Shown here one piece after another: positions 1-9,931 of a stretch of 64,000 nucleotides of DNA. A program made the position numbers and the translations under genes. The number at the start of each line of letters is the position of its first letter. Positions within the stretch are counted from its first letter, which is position 1. The notes beneath the pieces were generated by a model. That model saw only the letters and a list, made by a program, of their open reading frames with translations, had not been told where the DNA came from and made no database searches. This DNA comes from Halomicrobium sp. LC1Hm (GTDB taxonomy: Archaea; Halobacteriota; Halobacteria; Halobacteriales; Haloarculaceae): NCBI RefSeq assembly GCF_009617995.1, contig NZ_CP044129.1, positions 310,001-374,000 on the forward strand, read 5' to 3'.

Positions 1-91
1 GGTCGCCGGGGCCGAAATCGCTGTCGGCGAGTCCGGGCGCGGTTCGGTCCCCACCGACAGGTCCAATGTTCGCCCGTCCCAACGGGCTGGT

Positions 92-346
92 ATGAGTGAC
101 GACGCCTCGCTGACGGACTTCGTCGGCGACGCCACGGACGACGAGCCCCGAGACGAGTCGTCGACGAGTGGGGACGAGCAGGCCGGCGCGGAGGGCGGTC
201 GGGTATCGCCGGACAGCGTCGAACCGGCGGCGACGACGGCGGCCTGGTCGCCCGACGGCGAGCCCTGTCGCGCGTGTGGGGCCTCGGTTTCGTACCGCTG
301 GCAGGGCGAGGACGGGCTGGTCTGTCCCGACTGCAAGGAGTGGTAG
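92..346 (+). CDS. Small zinc-ribbon protein, haloarchaeal
   Basis: The product is 84 aa. The first 50 residues are acidic, low in complexity and probably disordered. The last 30 form a compact zinc-ribbon-like module with CxxC pairs at about residues 59/62 and 78/81, ending in a Trp. Its partner and role are unknown; such small acidic zinc ribbons are common in Halobacteria. It stands alone, with about 200 nt before the MoxR gene. The ATG lies just after a purine-poor stretch with no clear Shine-Dalgarno, so a short leader is likely. Confidence 0.7.
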   Translation: MSDDASLTDFVGDATDDEPRDESSTSGDEQAGAEGGRVSPDSVEPAATTAAWSPDGEPCRACGASVSYRWQGEDGLVCPDCKEW

Positions 347-548
347 ATCGACGGTCCTGGGGACCGTGCCGTCTGTCTGCGGTCGTGTATGTGTCGGGGT
401 AACAGGCAGCAGTATTACAAGCGCTGATCCCTAAGGAGGGGTCACGACTGGCATCGCGCCCGGCGGCGGCAGTGCCAGGCCGTCCGCCGACGGGACCACT
501 GCCGGGGCGGGTCCCGTGACAGCGTGCCTGCGGTGGACACTGACAACA

Positions 549-1511
549 ATGACAGATACCGACACAACACGAGGGTCCCACTCCGAGTCTGCCCTCGGCG
601 AGGCGAACCGAGTCGCGACCCAGGTCATCGAGAACGTCGAGCGGGTCATCGTCGGCCATCACGAGGAGATCGAACACATCCTGACCGCGATGCTGGGACG
701 GGGCCACATCCTACTGGAGGACGTTCCCGGCGTCGGCAAGACGATGCTGGCGAAGGCCGTCGCAGCCTCCTTCGACGGGGCCTTCAAGCGCGTCCAGTTC
801 ACGCCGGACCTGTTGCCGTCGGACGTAACCGGTGTGAACGTGTACAACCAGCAGACCGAGACGTTCACTTTCCAGGAGGGGCCGATCTTCGCGAACGTCG
901 TCCTGGGCGACGAGATCAACCGCGCGCCGCCCAAGACCCAGTCGGCGCTGCTGGAAGCGATGGAAGAAGAGCAGGTCACGGTCGACGGCGACACGCGGGA
1001 CGTGCCCGATCCGTTCACCGTCATCGCGACCCAGAACACCGTCGAGCAGAACCGGACCTACGCGCTCCCGATGGCGGAGCTGGACCGCTTCATGAAGAAG
1101 CTCCACCTCGGCTATCCCAGCGCCGACGACGAGACGGCCATGCTCGCTCGCGTCGTCAGCGACCACCCCATCGAGCGCCTCTCGCCGGTCGCCAGCGTCG
1201 AGGAGTTTCGCCGGGCTCAGCGGACGGTCTCGGACGTGACGATCGAAGCGCCGCTTCGCGAGTACGCGACGCGGCTGGCACGCTACACCCGCGAACACGG
1301 CCAGCTTGGCGTGAGCCCGCGCGGGAGCATCGCGCTCTTGCGGGCGGCACAGGCCCGCGCGGTGCTGGACGGCCGAGACTACGTCGTCCCCGACGACGTG
1401 CGCGCGGAAGCACGCGTCGTGTTGCCCCACCGCATCCGAACCGACACCGCCGAACAGACCGGCGCGGGGCTGGTCCGGACGGCCCTCGACACTGTCCCGA
1501 TCGAAGAATGA
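549..1511 (+). CDS. MoxR-family AAA+ ATPase
   Basis: This 320 aa AAA+ chaperone-like ATPase is of the MoxR type, thought to help mature or assemble cell-surface or VWA/DUF58 partners. Walker A (DVPGVGKT) is near residues 59-66, Walker B (VVLGDEINRA) near 117-126, and a sensor-like TQN follows. The C-terminal lid is intact. An in-frame GTG exists upstream at 516, but the ATG at 549 matches the usual family N-terminus. Its stop overlaps the ATG of the DUF58 gene (ATGA), so the two are translationally coupled in a MoxR-DUF58-transglutaminase operon. Confidence 0.9.
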   Translation: MTDTDTTRGSHSESALGEANRVATQVIENVERVIVGHHEEIEHILTAMLGRGHILLEDVPGVGKTMLAKAVAASFDGAFKRVQFTPDLLPSDVTGVNVYNQQTETFTFQEGPIFANVVLGDEINRAPPKTQSALLEAMEEEQVTVDGDTRDVPDPFTVIATQNTVEQNRTYALPMAELDRFMKKLHLGYPSADDETAMLARVVSDHPIERLSPVASVEEFRRAQRTVSDVTIEAPLREYATRLARYTREHGQLGVSPRGSIALLRAAQARAVLDGRDYVVPDDVRAEARVVLPHRIRTDTAEQTGAGLVRTALDTVPIEE

Positions 1512-2485
1512 GACCGACACGCCGCGGCGTCGCGACGCTCGCCGTCGTGGGGCTGGCAGTGACGATGGCGTGGCTGTCCGGCCCGCGGTCGCTGAACGCC
1601 GTCGCCGCGCCGCTGTCGATCGCCCTCGCGGTCGGCGCGCTCCAGGTGAAGCGTGCGGGGGCACCGACGGTCGAGCGCAGCCAGCCCCGCCGTGGCTTTC
1701 CCGGCGAGTCCCGGACCGTCTCGCTGACGGTCGAGGGACGCGGCGTCGCGGCGATCACCGAGGAGTTCGCCGACGGCCTGTCGGCGGCGGCCGAGTTCGA
1801 GCGGACGCTGCCGGCGACGGTCAGCTACGACCTCGCGTACGACGCGCGCGGCGTCTACGAACTCACTCGGACGACCGTCGCCGTCCGGGACGTGCTCGGA
1901 CTGGTCGAACAGCGCCACGAGGTCACCGAGCGCACGGAGGTCGTCGTCTATCCGCCGGTCTACTCACTGGGTGGCGCGACCTTCGAGCGGACGCTGGGAC
2001 TGGACAGCGGCCAGCGCAGCGAGTTCGACCGACTCCGCGAGTACGTGCCCGGCGACTCGCTGCGAGACGTCCACTGGAAGTCGAGTGCCAAACACGACGA
2101 CCTGCTGGTGACGGAGTTCACCGACCCCGTCGGCGGTGAGGGGATCTCGATCGCCGCCCAGTCGACCGAGGGCCACGCCGACGAGATGGCCGCTGGCGCG
2201 GCGACGGTCCTCGTCGGCGCGCTCCGGGCGGGGCTGACCACCGCGATGACGGTCCCGGCCGGCTCGATCGAGGCGGGCCACGGCCAGCGCCACCGCCAGC
2301 GGGCGCTCGAACTCCTCGCGCGGACGAGCAGCGGCGACGTCGACGAGACCGCCTGGAACCGAGCCGACGTACGCATCCGTGCCGACGCCACGGGCGTGAG
2401 CGTCTCGCTCGGCGACGCCGTCCACGAACTGGCGGAACTGACGACCACGCGCGACAATCCGCTGGTCGCGGAGGGTGTCTCGTGA
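1508..2485 (+). CDS. DUF58 domain membrane protein
   Basis: The product is 325 aa. Two membrane segments lie near residues 9-23 and 30-47. A soluble region follows with the DUF58 signature (YVPGDSLRDVHWKSSAK) around residues 179-195. DUF58 proteins are VWA-like partners of MoxR ATPases; their exact biochemical role is not settled. The gene overlaps the MoxR stop and its own end overlaps the GTG of the transglutaminase gene, giving a tight three-gene operon. Confidence 0.88.
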   Translation: MRPTRRGVATLAVVGLAVTMAWLSGPRSLNAVAAPLSIALAVGALQVKRAGAPTVERSQPRRGFPGESRTVSLTVEGRGVAAITEEFADGLSAAAEFERTLPATVSYDLAYDARGVYELTRTTVAVRDVLGLVEQRHEVTERTEVVVYPPVYSLGGATFERTLGLDSGQRSEFDRLREYVPGDSLRDVHWKSSAKHDDLLVTEFTDPVGGEGISIAAQSTEGHADEMAAGAATVLVGALRAGLTTAMTVPAGSIEAGHGQRHRQRALELLARTSSGDVDETAWNRADVRIRADATGVSVSLGDAVHELAELTTTRDNPLVAEGVS

Positions 2486-4692
2486 GTACGGCAGACCGGC
2501 TGGAACTCGACTGGCCCGCCGTCGGGGGCGTCCCCGGACGGACACGCACCGCGGCGCTGGTCGCGGTCGCGGCGATGCTCGGCTCGACGCTGCAAGTGCT
2601 GTACTTCTTCATCGACGTGGTCGGGCTCCCTTCGCGGTTTCTGGCGGTCGTCGCCGCCTCGCTGGTCGCCGCGACGGTGCTGGCCCGTCTCCTGACCCCG
2701 CGCAGCGCCGTCGCGCTCGGCGTCGTCCTCCTGCTGGTCGGGCTCTGGTGGTACGTCCAGCAACTGAGCGGCTCGCCGCGGATCGGGGAGTTGCTGACCG
2801 ATACGCTCTCCTTGCTGACTGGCAACACGCTCCTGCGGATCACCAACATCCGGGCGTGGGTGCTCGGTGTCACGCCTGCACCCACCTTCCTGACGTGGTA
2901 CTTCGCGATGCGACGCCGGTATGCCCTGGCCGTCGCCGCGGCGGGCGGGACGCTGGGGTTCCTCGTCCTGACCGGCGACGCCGACCTGCTGACGACGCTG
3001 TCGGGCGTCGTCGCCGCGGTGGCGACGCTTGGCTTTGGCGACTTCGACCGCCGCGGCGAACCGATCGTCGACGCCGAGACGATCCTCGTGACGGCCGCGC
3101 TGATGGTCGTCGTCCCGTCGCTGGTGTCGGTCGTCCCCGCCACTGCGGGACTGTCGCTGAACGTCGACGGCACCGGCTCGGAGACGGTCGAGGCGAGTCT
3201 CCTCCAGAGCGGCGACCAGCTCTCGGTCCAGGGCTCGATCAGCCTCTCGCCCGAGGTCCGCTTTACGGTCACCAGCAGCGAGCCTCGCTACTGGCGGATC
3301 GGGAGCTTCGACCGGTACACCGGCGACGGGTGGGTCAGTCAGACCAACAGCCGCGCGTACGGCGGTGGCCGACTCGACGAGCCGCCCGGCCCGACCCGGA
3401 TCGTCGAGCAGCGCTTTCGGGCCGAAACGGACGCTGGAGTGATGCCGGCGGCCTGGAAGCCGATCCAGAGCCGTGGCAACCCCGCCACACGCGTCGATGG
3501 CGACGGGGGCCTCGCGACCGGCGCACCCATTCGAGAGGGCGACAGCTATCGCGTCACCAGCGCCGTCTCCGCGGCCACGCCGGCCCAGCTCAACGACACC
3601 ACGCGTGCGTACCCCCAGCGGATCGAGGAGACGTACACGCAACTGCCGGCGAGCACGCCAGACCGCGTCGGCGAGCGGACCGACCGGCTCACACGCGAGG
3701 CCCGCACGCCCTACGAGACGGCCCTGACGATCGAGAACTGGCTGGAGAACAACCGCGAGTACTCGCTTGACGTGCGCCGTCCCGACGGCAACGTCGCCGA
3801 CGCCTTCCTCTTCGAGATGTCGGCCGGCTACTGCACCTACTACGCGACGACGATGGCGACGATGTTGCGGACACAGGACATCCCGGCACGGATGGCCGTC
3901 GGCTACACGTCCGGCGAACGGGTCGCCGAGGACCGCTGGGTCGTGCGCGGACAGAACGCCCACGCCTGGGTCGAGGTCTACTTCGAAGAGTACGGCTGGG
4001 TCCGGTTCGACCCGACGCCCGCCAGCGACCGCGAGAGTGCCCGCGACCGGAACGTCGAGTCGGCCCGGCAACGAGATCGCCCGTCCGTCGACACCAACGA
4101 GAGCGGCGGCCCGGAGTGGTCGCCGACGCCGACGGCGACTCCCCAGCCGCTCACACCGGTCGACAACGCTACCGACGCCGGGGGAACGCCGCTCGGTCCA
4201 CAGACCCGTCCCGGCGTCAACCCGGAAGACAGCATCTCGACCGCGACGCGGGTCGGCGAGTCCCGCACCGAGATTGCCGATGCGACGACGGATCGCCCTG
4301 GTCCGGCCAGTTCGCTGCCGTCCCGTCGGGAGGCGGCACTGGGACTGCTCGCGATCGTCGGGACCGTGATCGGCGTGCGCCGGAGCGACCTGGGCCGGCG
4401 CGTCTACCGGAGCGTGTGGCTCTACTACCAGCCCCGGTCGACCCCCGAGCGAGACACCGAGCGGGCCTTTCAGCGGCTCGTGTACTATCTGGGCCGCGAA
4501 CACGACCGGCCGCGCCGTCCCGACGAGACCGTCCGAGCGTACCTCGACGCCGTCGACGCCGACGAGCGCGCACGCGAAGTGGCGTCGATCAGAGAACGGG
4601 CTCGCTACGCCGGCACGGTCGACGAGGCGGCGGCCGATCGGGCCGTCTCGCTCGTCGACGAGATCGTTCGCTCGCGTGGCACGGCGAAATAA
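2482..4692 (+). CDS. Membrane transglutaminase-like protein (TgpA type, DUF3488/DUF4129)
   Basis: The product is 736 aa. About six hydrophobic segments occupy residues 25-215. An extracellular region follows with a transglutaminase-like core: Cys451 (SAGYCTYYATTMATMLR), His494 (GQNAHAWVEV) and Asp510 (VRFDPTP) form the expected triad. A Thr/Pro-rich linker leads to another membrane segment near 630-648 and a DUF4129-type C-terminus. The GTG at 2482 overlaps the DUF58 stop. It is the third gene of the MoxR operon and probably acts at the outer face of the membrane on peptides or surface proteins. The substrate is unknown. Confidence 0.9.
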   Translation: MSTADRLELDWPAVGGVPGRTRTAALVAVAAMLGSTLQVLYFFIDVVGLPSRFLAVVAASLVAATVLARLLTPRSAVALGVVLLLVGLWWYVQQLSGSPRIGELLTDTLSLLTGNTLLRITNIRAWVLGVTPAPTFLTWYFAMRRRYALAVAAAGGTLGFLVLTGDADLLTTLSGVVAAVATLGFGDFDRRGEPIVDAETILVTAALMVVVPSLVSVVPATAGLSLNVDGTGSETVEASLLQSGDQLSVQGSISLSPEVRFTVTSSEPRYWRIGSFDRYTGDGWVSQTNSRAYGGGRLDEPPGPTRIVEQRFRAETDAGVMPAAWKPIQSRGNPATRVDGDGGLATGAPIREGDSYRVTSAVSAATPAQLNDTTRAYPQRIEETYTQLPASTPDRVGERTDRLTREARTPYETALTIENWLENNREYSLDVRRPDGNVADAFLFEMSAGYCTYYATTMATMLRTQDIPARMAVGYTSGERVAEDRWVVRGQNAHAWVEVYFEEYGWVRFDPTPASDRESARDRNVESARQRDRPSVDTNESGGPEWSPTPTATPQPLTPVDNATDAGGTPLGPQTRPGVNPEDSISTATRVGESRTEIADATTDRPGPASSLPSRREAALGLLAIVGTVIGVRRSDLGRRVYRSVWLYYQPRSTPERDTERAFQRLVYYLGREHDRPRRPDETVRAYLDAVDADERAREVASIRERARYAGTVDEAAADRAVSLVDEIVRSRGTAK

Positions 4693-4700
4693 CCCCGACA

Positions 4701-5029
<329 letters not shown>

Positions 5030-5476
5030 TACGGCCGGCAGTCGTTGCTGATGGGGGGTGTCGCCACGGAATAGACCTCTCCGGACCGTCGCTACGACTG
5101 CCGTCCGACACCGGACGACTTGTCGCCGGGCCCGCACGGCGAGCGCAGCGGGTGCGTTCGTGGCGACCCTCTCGGTCGCCCTCGTCTTTCGCCCGTCTAT
5201 AGTAACAGTTGAAACGATTTACACATCGATCGCACTGCCGTCGTGCGATCGGGTGTGCATCGATTTTCAATGGCTACCATAGCACTGCCAGTCCCAGTGG
5301 CGTCGCTGTCGCCGTCACGGAGTCGGGGTCGGCGTTCCGGGCCGTCCTCGACGAACGCTGCACCGCGTTTCTGGCTAGTTTCAGGACGAGAATTCTTCAT
5401 ACTACGCCCGATTATCGAAAGAAAAGCTGGGAATTAAGACGCGTCGGCTGGTGCTCTCACTCGGAACAGGTGACTG
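5030..5476. other. Intergenic region with palindromic repeat A
   Basis: No credible gene was found in these 447 nt. Residues 5197-5282 are a full copy of repeat A (separate entry). The remainder shows no family match or strong codon signal. The last 60 nt turn AT-richer (AATTAAG near 5432) and probably hold the promoter of the histidine kinase. Confidence 0.6.
5197..5282. repeat. Palindromic repeat A, full copy 1 (86 bp)
   Basis: This is a long imperfect inverted repeat with ends CTATAGTAAC and GCTACCATAG. The core CGATCGCAC / GTGCGATCG has a 7-nt loop. Counting by eye, it matches the copy at 52534-52618 at about 74 of 86 columns. Shorter relatives lie at 22069-22119 and 36264-36297. It contains no ORF and looks like a non-coding miniature mobile element. 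Confidence 0.8.
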
Positions 5477-7486
5477 ATGGACGACTTACTGAGTGACCCG
5501 ACCACGGTTCTCGTGGTCGGCGGACGCGAGCGGGCGGTGGCTCCAGTCCGGTCTGCCTCGGCGGCGGGCTCGATCGGCGAGGTCGTCGTCGCCGACAGCG
5601 TCGAGGCCGCGCTCACGACGCTGTCGGACCGTCGCGACGTGGGCTGCGTGCTGGTGACGGCAGCTCCGACCGACGCGTCGGTCGTCGAGGCGTGCGAACG
5701 GATTCACGCGGCCGACGAGCACCGCCCCATCCTCCTGTCGCTCGGGGACTCGGCCGGTCGGACGGCGGCACGCGCCACGCAGGCCGGTGCGAGCGAGATC
5801 GTCCTCGACGAAGACGACCTGCCCGACCGCCTCACTGCCGCCGTCGATCGGTACGAACGCCGCCGCGACCAGGCCGCCGAGAGTAGCATGTTCAGGACGC
5901 TCCTCGACGGCGTCGAGGGTGCGGTGTACGTCAAGGACCGCGAGGCTCGCCACCTTCGCAAGTCGACGAGTCCGGGCGATTTCAGCTCGGCGGCGTTCAT
6001 CGGCCAGACCGACGTAGATATCTACGGAGAGTCGGACAACGCCGTCGAGTCCTACGAGGACGACCTTCGGGTCATCGAGGAGGGGGAGCCACTCTACGAC
6101 AAGGAGGCGAGTTACACGACCCCCGACGGCACCCACTGGTCGTGGACGACGAAACTGCCCTGGGAACACGACGGCGAGGTCGTCGGGCTCGTCGGCTGGA
6201 CTCGCGATGTCACGGAGATCGTCGAGCGACGGGAGCGCCTGAAGTGCCAGGACGAGCGGATGGCGGAGTTCGTCCGGTCGATCCGACACGACATGAAGAG
6301 CCCCATCCAGATCGCCAGCGGCCGGATCGCCCTGGCCCGCGAGACCGGCGACGTGACGACGCTAGAACAGGCCAGCGAGGCGATCACGCGCATCGACGAG
6401 ATCCTCGACGACCTCACGCAGACGGTCCTTGAGAACTCGTCGCTCTCGCCCGAGGGGGTCGGCGTCGGACAGTCGAGCCCGGTGTCCCTGCCCGCCCTCG
6501 TCGAGGACGTGTGGGAACTGGTCGGCTTCGACGCCGCGTCGCTGGAGGTCGAGTTCGGGCCGGACGCCGTCGTCAACGCGCCCCGATCGAGCATCCGGCC
6601 AGTCCTCGAAAACCTGCTCAAGAACGCGGTCGATCACGGCTGTTCTGGCGTGACCGTCCGCGTCGGACCGCTGCCGTCCGGCGGGCTGTACGTCGCCGAC
6701 GACGGTCCGGGAATACCCGAGACCGAGCGAGAGCGCGTCTTCGAAGACGGGTACACGACGACCAGAACCGGCACCGGGACGGGGCTGAGCATCGTCACGA
6801 ACATCGCCGAACAGCGCAACTGGGAGCTCTCTCTCACGGAGAGTTGGGCCGGCGGAGCCCGAATCGAACTCCGGAACACGCTCGTGGTCGCCGATCCGTC
6901 GGTCGCGTCGACCGCCGACGAGACGCTCTCGCTCACTGAGGGGGTCGACGTCGGCGACGTGCTCGTCGCGGGCGAGTCGACGGCAGACGAGGGCCGCTGG
7001 CACGTCACCGGCTCCGGCAAGAACATCTACGGCGAGTGGAACGAGTTTCACTACCGCTGTGCCCGCGTGGAGGGACCGGTGCGGATCGAGGGGCAGTTCA
7101 CCGACCTCGACGGTGCCAACGAGTGGAGCACCGCCGGGCTGATGATCAGAGACGGACTCGACGACGAGGCGTCGTACGGACACGTCGGCCTCACCGAGGG
7201 CCACGGGACGAAAATCGACTGGCGGACGAGCCACGGCGCGAGCGGCACGACCCGCCATCTCGAAGAGTCGTCGCTCGATGCCCCGTGGTACCGCGTGGAC
7301 AGGATCGACGACACGCTGACGATCTACTGCTCGACCGACGGTGCGTCGTGGCGGCCACTCGACCAGCGCCGCATCGAGCTGACCGACCCCGTCTGGGTCG
7401 GCACCACGGTCTGTAGCGTCCAGCCCGAGGAACTGGCCCGGTCGACCGTCGAACACCTCACCGTCACGCGTCTCGACCCGGAGTGA
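5477..7486 (+). CDS. Sensor histidine kinase with C-terminal lectin-like domain
   Basis: The product is 669 aa and soluble, with no membrane segment. Residues 10-128 form a receiver-like domain in which the usual phosphoacceptor Asp is replaced (CVLVTAAPTD), so it is probably a pseudo-receiver. Residues 135-250 are a PAS domain. The HisKA region has His271 (SIRHDMKSPIQ) and the HATPase domain has N379, DDGPGIP and TGTGTGLSIV. After the kinase core, residues 480-669 resemble a DUF1349-like concanavalin-A fold (NEWSTAGLMIRDGLDD). That fusion is unusual; the sensed ligand is unknown. No response regulator lies next to it. Confidence 0.85.
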   Translation: MDDLLSDPTTVLVVGGRERAVAPVRSASAAGSIGEVVVADSVEAALTTLSDRRDVGCVLVTAAPTDASVVEACERIHAADEHRPILLSLGDSAGRTAARATQAGASEIVLDEDDLPDRLTAAVDRYERRRDQAAESSMFRTLLDGVEGAVYVKDREARHLRKSTSPGDFSSAAFIGQTDVDIYGESDNAVESYEDDLRVIEEGEPLYDKEASYTTPDGTHWSWTTKLPWEHDGEVVGLVGWTRDVTEIVERRERLKCQDERMAEFVRSIRHDMKSPIQIASGRIALARETGDVTTLEQASEAITRIDEILDDLTQTVLENSSLSPEGVGVGQSSPVSLPALVEDVWELVGFDAASLEVEFGPDAVVNAPRSSIRPVLENLLKNAVDHGCSGVTVRVGPLPSGGLYVADDGPGIPETERERVFEDGYTTTRTGTGTGLSIVTNIAEQRNWELSLTESWAGGARIELRNTLVVADPSVASTADETLSLTEGVDVGDVLVAGESTADEGRWHVTGSGKNIYGEWNEFHYRCARVEGPVRIEGQFTDLDGANEWSTAGLMIRDGLDDEASYGHVGLTEGHGTKIDWRTSHGASGTTRHLEESSLDAPWYRVDRIDDTLTIYCSTDGASWRPLDQRRIELTDPVWVGTTVCSVQPEELARSTVEHLTVTRLDPE

Positions 7487-7529
7487 CCGCGCCAGTGGTG
7501 CGCGAAGCGACCCGGCGCGGAGCGCGGGC

Positions 7530-8147
7530 CTAGAAGAACTGGAACAGATCGTCTCGCCCGGCCTCGTGGAGGTGGTGGCGGACGGCCTCGTCGAGCGCGT
7601 CGACGGAGCCCCGCTTGGCGCTGATCGGGGCGATCGTCTCCTGCCACTGTTGCCACGGTGGATAGAGGCCGAGGCGATCGCAGATGTCGTTCAGCCGCTC
7701 GTCCTCGTCGTCGACCTTGTCCATCTTGTTGACGGCGACGACGGGCTCGACGTCGACGTCTCGCAGGAAGTGAAACAGCTCTACGTCGTGGGGGATCTCG
7801 TCGGGACCGGAGTGGCGGTCGATGATGTCGACGGCCGCCTTCCCGTCGAGGACGAGGATGCCGGCGAGGATCTTGTCGGCGTTGGCCTCGACGTACCGGA
7901 CAACGTCGGTCTTGATCTGCTCGCGGACGTCCTCGGGGACGCCGTTCATGAACCCGAAGCCGGGGAGGTCGGTCACCATGAAGTCCGGCCCGGCCCAGTC
8001 GAAGTGGTTGGGCTTACGGGTGACGCCGGGCTTCTGGCCGGTGTCGACGCTGTGGCCCGTGATCTCGCGCATCAGCGTCGACTTGCCGACGTTGGACCGG
8101 CCCACCAGGACGATCTCGCTGTCCCGGTTCGGTCGCTGTTCGAACAT
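7530..8147 (-). CDS. engB: GTP-binding protein EngB (ribosome-associated GTPase)
   Basis: This 205 aa TRAFAC GTPase of the EngB/YihA type probably acts in large-subunit ribosome assembly. G1 is GRSNVGKS, G3 DLPG, G4 NKMD and G5 SAK. An in-frame extension to 8231 exists, but the ATG at 8147 starts the usual MFEQRP... N-terminus. It is transcribed alone, convergent with the histidine kinase gene. Confidence 0.92.
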   Translation of the reverse strand: MFEQRPNRDSEIVLVGRSNVGKSTLMREITGHSVDTGQKPGVTRKPNHFDWAGPDFMVTDLPGFGFMNGVPEDVREQIKTDVVRYVEANADKILAGILVLDGKAAVDIIDRHSGPDEIPHDVELFHFLRDVDVEPVVAVNKMDKVDDEDERLNDICDRLGLYPPWQQWQETIAPISAKRGSVDALDEAVRHHLHEAGRDDLFQFF

Positions 8148-8350
8148 ACCCGCGGTAGACGGCGGAGCCTGAAATCCTCGCCGGTCGCGAACGACCGGGC
8201 TACTCGCCCCGGCCGGCGCTCGGATTAACACCTGCTGTTGTTCTCATCGGTGGATTTAACAGTATCTTCGATGATACTCTCGATACTCGCAGTTGATCGC
8301 CGGGCCGCCGTCGCGACGAGTGGCGGCCGAGTCCGGACACGAACACCATC

Positions 8351-9499
8351 ATGGAGACAGTTACCATCGGCATCATCGGCGCGGGGAATCGAGGCGAGGA
8401 ACACATCCGGAAGTATCGCGGCGTCGAGGGCGCGACCGTCAAGGCGATCGCGGACATCGACACGGCGGCCGCGGGAGAGCTGGCCGACGAGTTCGGGATT
8501 CCGGACGTCTACGAGGACTTCGAGGCGATGCTCGACGATCCGGAGATCGACGTGGTCAACGTCTGTGTCCACAACAACCTCCACGAGCCGATGGCGGTCG
8601 CCGCCTTCGAGGCCGACAAGCACGTCTTCTGTGAGAAGCCCCTGGCCGGCAGCTACACCGACGCCGAGAACATCGTCGACGCGGCCGAGGCGGCCGACAA
8701 GCTCCTGGCGGTCCAGAACGTCGAGTTGCTGACCCCGGAGACGCAGGCGGCACGGACCTTCGTCGAGTCGGGCGATCTCGGCGACGTGTCCTTCGCCCGG
8801 TCGGTGTACTCCCGGCGGCGCGGCCGCCCCTACGTCGACGGCTACGGCACGCCCGCGTTCGTCTCGAAGGAGTCGGCCGGCGGCGGGCCGGTCTTCGACA
8901 TCGGCACCTACGAGATCGGTCGCAACCTCTACCTGCTTGGCAATCCCGCCGTCGAGCGCGTCAACGGCCAGACGTTCGACTACACCACCGACAGCCTCAG
9001 CGAGGAGCTGACCGGCGACAACGCCGATCTCTATCGAGAGCGTCTCGAAGAGTCCGGCCACGACGTAGAGGACGCCGGCACCGGCGCTGCTCGACTCGCC
9101 GACGGCTCTCGGCTTGAAGTGCGGGCCGCCTGGCACTCCTACCAGCCCGACGAGCGCGGCGTCGTCGTCGGCAGCAAGGGCGGGATCGCCTTCGATCCGG
9201 TCGAACTCCTGACGACGATGAACGACTACGAGACCACCGTCGAGATCGACGTGGACGGCTTCGAGACCCGTCACGGACTGATTCGGGGCGAGAGCGGCTA
9301 CGAGGTCGACGAGCGACCGAACCAGTACGACCACTTCGTCGCGGCCGTCCGCGGCGAGGTCGACCAGATCCGGACCGACGAGATCGCGCTCAACTCCATG
9401 CTCGTGATGGAGGGGATCTACCTCTCGGCCGAACGGGGCCGCGAGGTCACCGCCGAAGAGATCGCCGAGGCGTCGGTGTCCCGATCGGTCGACCTGTAG
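8351..9499 (+). CDS. Gfo/Idh/MocA-family oxidoreductase
   Basis: This 382 aa NAD(P)-dependent sugar or polyol dehydrogenase family member has a Rossmann motif GIIGAGNRG at residues 7-15. CEKPLAGSY near residue 96 carries the conserved EKP lysine, and the C-terminal domain is complete. In haloarchaea this family includes xylose and glucose-fructose type oxidoreductases. The specific substrate cannot be read from the sequence. A decayed relative lies immediately downstream (9580-9931). Confidence 0.85.
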   Translation: METVTIGIIGAGNRGEEHIRKYRGVEGATVKAIADIDTAAAGELADEFGIPDVYEDFEAMLDDPEIDVVNVCVHNNLHEPMAVAAFEADKHVFCEKPLAGSYTDAENIVDAAEAADKLLAVQNVELLTPETQAARTFVESGDLGDVSFARSVYSRRRGRPYVDGYGTPAFVSKESAGGGPVFDIGTYEIGRNLYLLGNPAVERVNGQTFDYTTDSLSEELTGDNADLYRERLEESGHDVEDAGTGAARLADGSRLEVRAAWHSYQPDERGVVVGSKGGIAFDPVELLTTMNDYETTVEIDVDGFETRHGLIRGESGYEVDERPNQYDHFVAAVRGEVDQIRTDEIALNSMLVMEGIYLSAERGREVTAEEIAEASVSRSVDL

Positions 9500-9579
9500 G
9501 GTACGGCCACCGTTGTTTGGACTATCGAACGAATCTATTCATCGCGTCCCGTCGTACCGTGTGCCACGGCAACGAACAG

Positions 9580-9931
9580 ACTGGGCGTGGGTTCGTCGGT
9601 GCCGGGTTCATCACGCGGGAGTTCCACGCGGCGACCTTCGAACGCATTCGTGACGGGGGTCATGAATCCCACGGTCAACAAGGCCGAGGCGGTCGCGGAC
9701 GCCTGTCGCGAGGCCGGCAGTGGGGACCCGATCGCGACCGGCGACGTGCGCGAACTGGTGGCCCACGAGGACGTGGACGCGGTCTGGGTGACCTCGCCCA
9801 GCCACACTCGCGTCGAGACGGTCGCGGCGATCGTCGAGGAGGTCCAGCAGGGCGGGGCCGACCTCGTCGACTACGTCACCGAACCGGCCCGGGGCGAATT
9901 CACGGCCGGGCCGGCCGGCGTCGAGCGGTGA
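9580..9931 (+). pseudogene. Remnant of a second Gfo/Idh/MocA oxidoreductase
   Basis: Frame one near 9583-9655 reads GFVGAGFITREFHAATFERIRD, a Rossmann start. A different frame from about 9650 reads GVMNPTVNKAEAVADACREAG and AVWVTSPSHTRVETV, the continuation of the same domain. The two parts are joined only by a frameshift. The sequence stops before the EKP motif and lacks the whole C-terminal domain. It is a truncated, frameshifted paralogue or neighbour of the intact gene at 8351. Confidence 0.75.

Noticed and set aside
524-1507. Upstream extension of the DUF58 frame
   Set aside because: It overlaps the MoxR gene in another frame and encodes Arg-rich shadow sequence; the ATG at 1508 gives the real protein.
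1960-4503. 847-codon open frame on the minus strand
   Set aside because: It lies fully antisense to the DUF58 and transglutaminase genes, is rich in Arg/Gly/Val of the shadow type, and shows no domain. High GC makes long antisense frames common.
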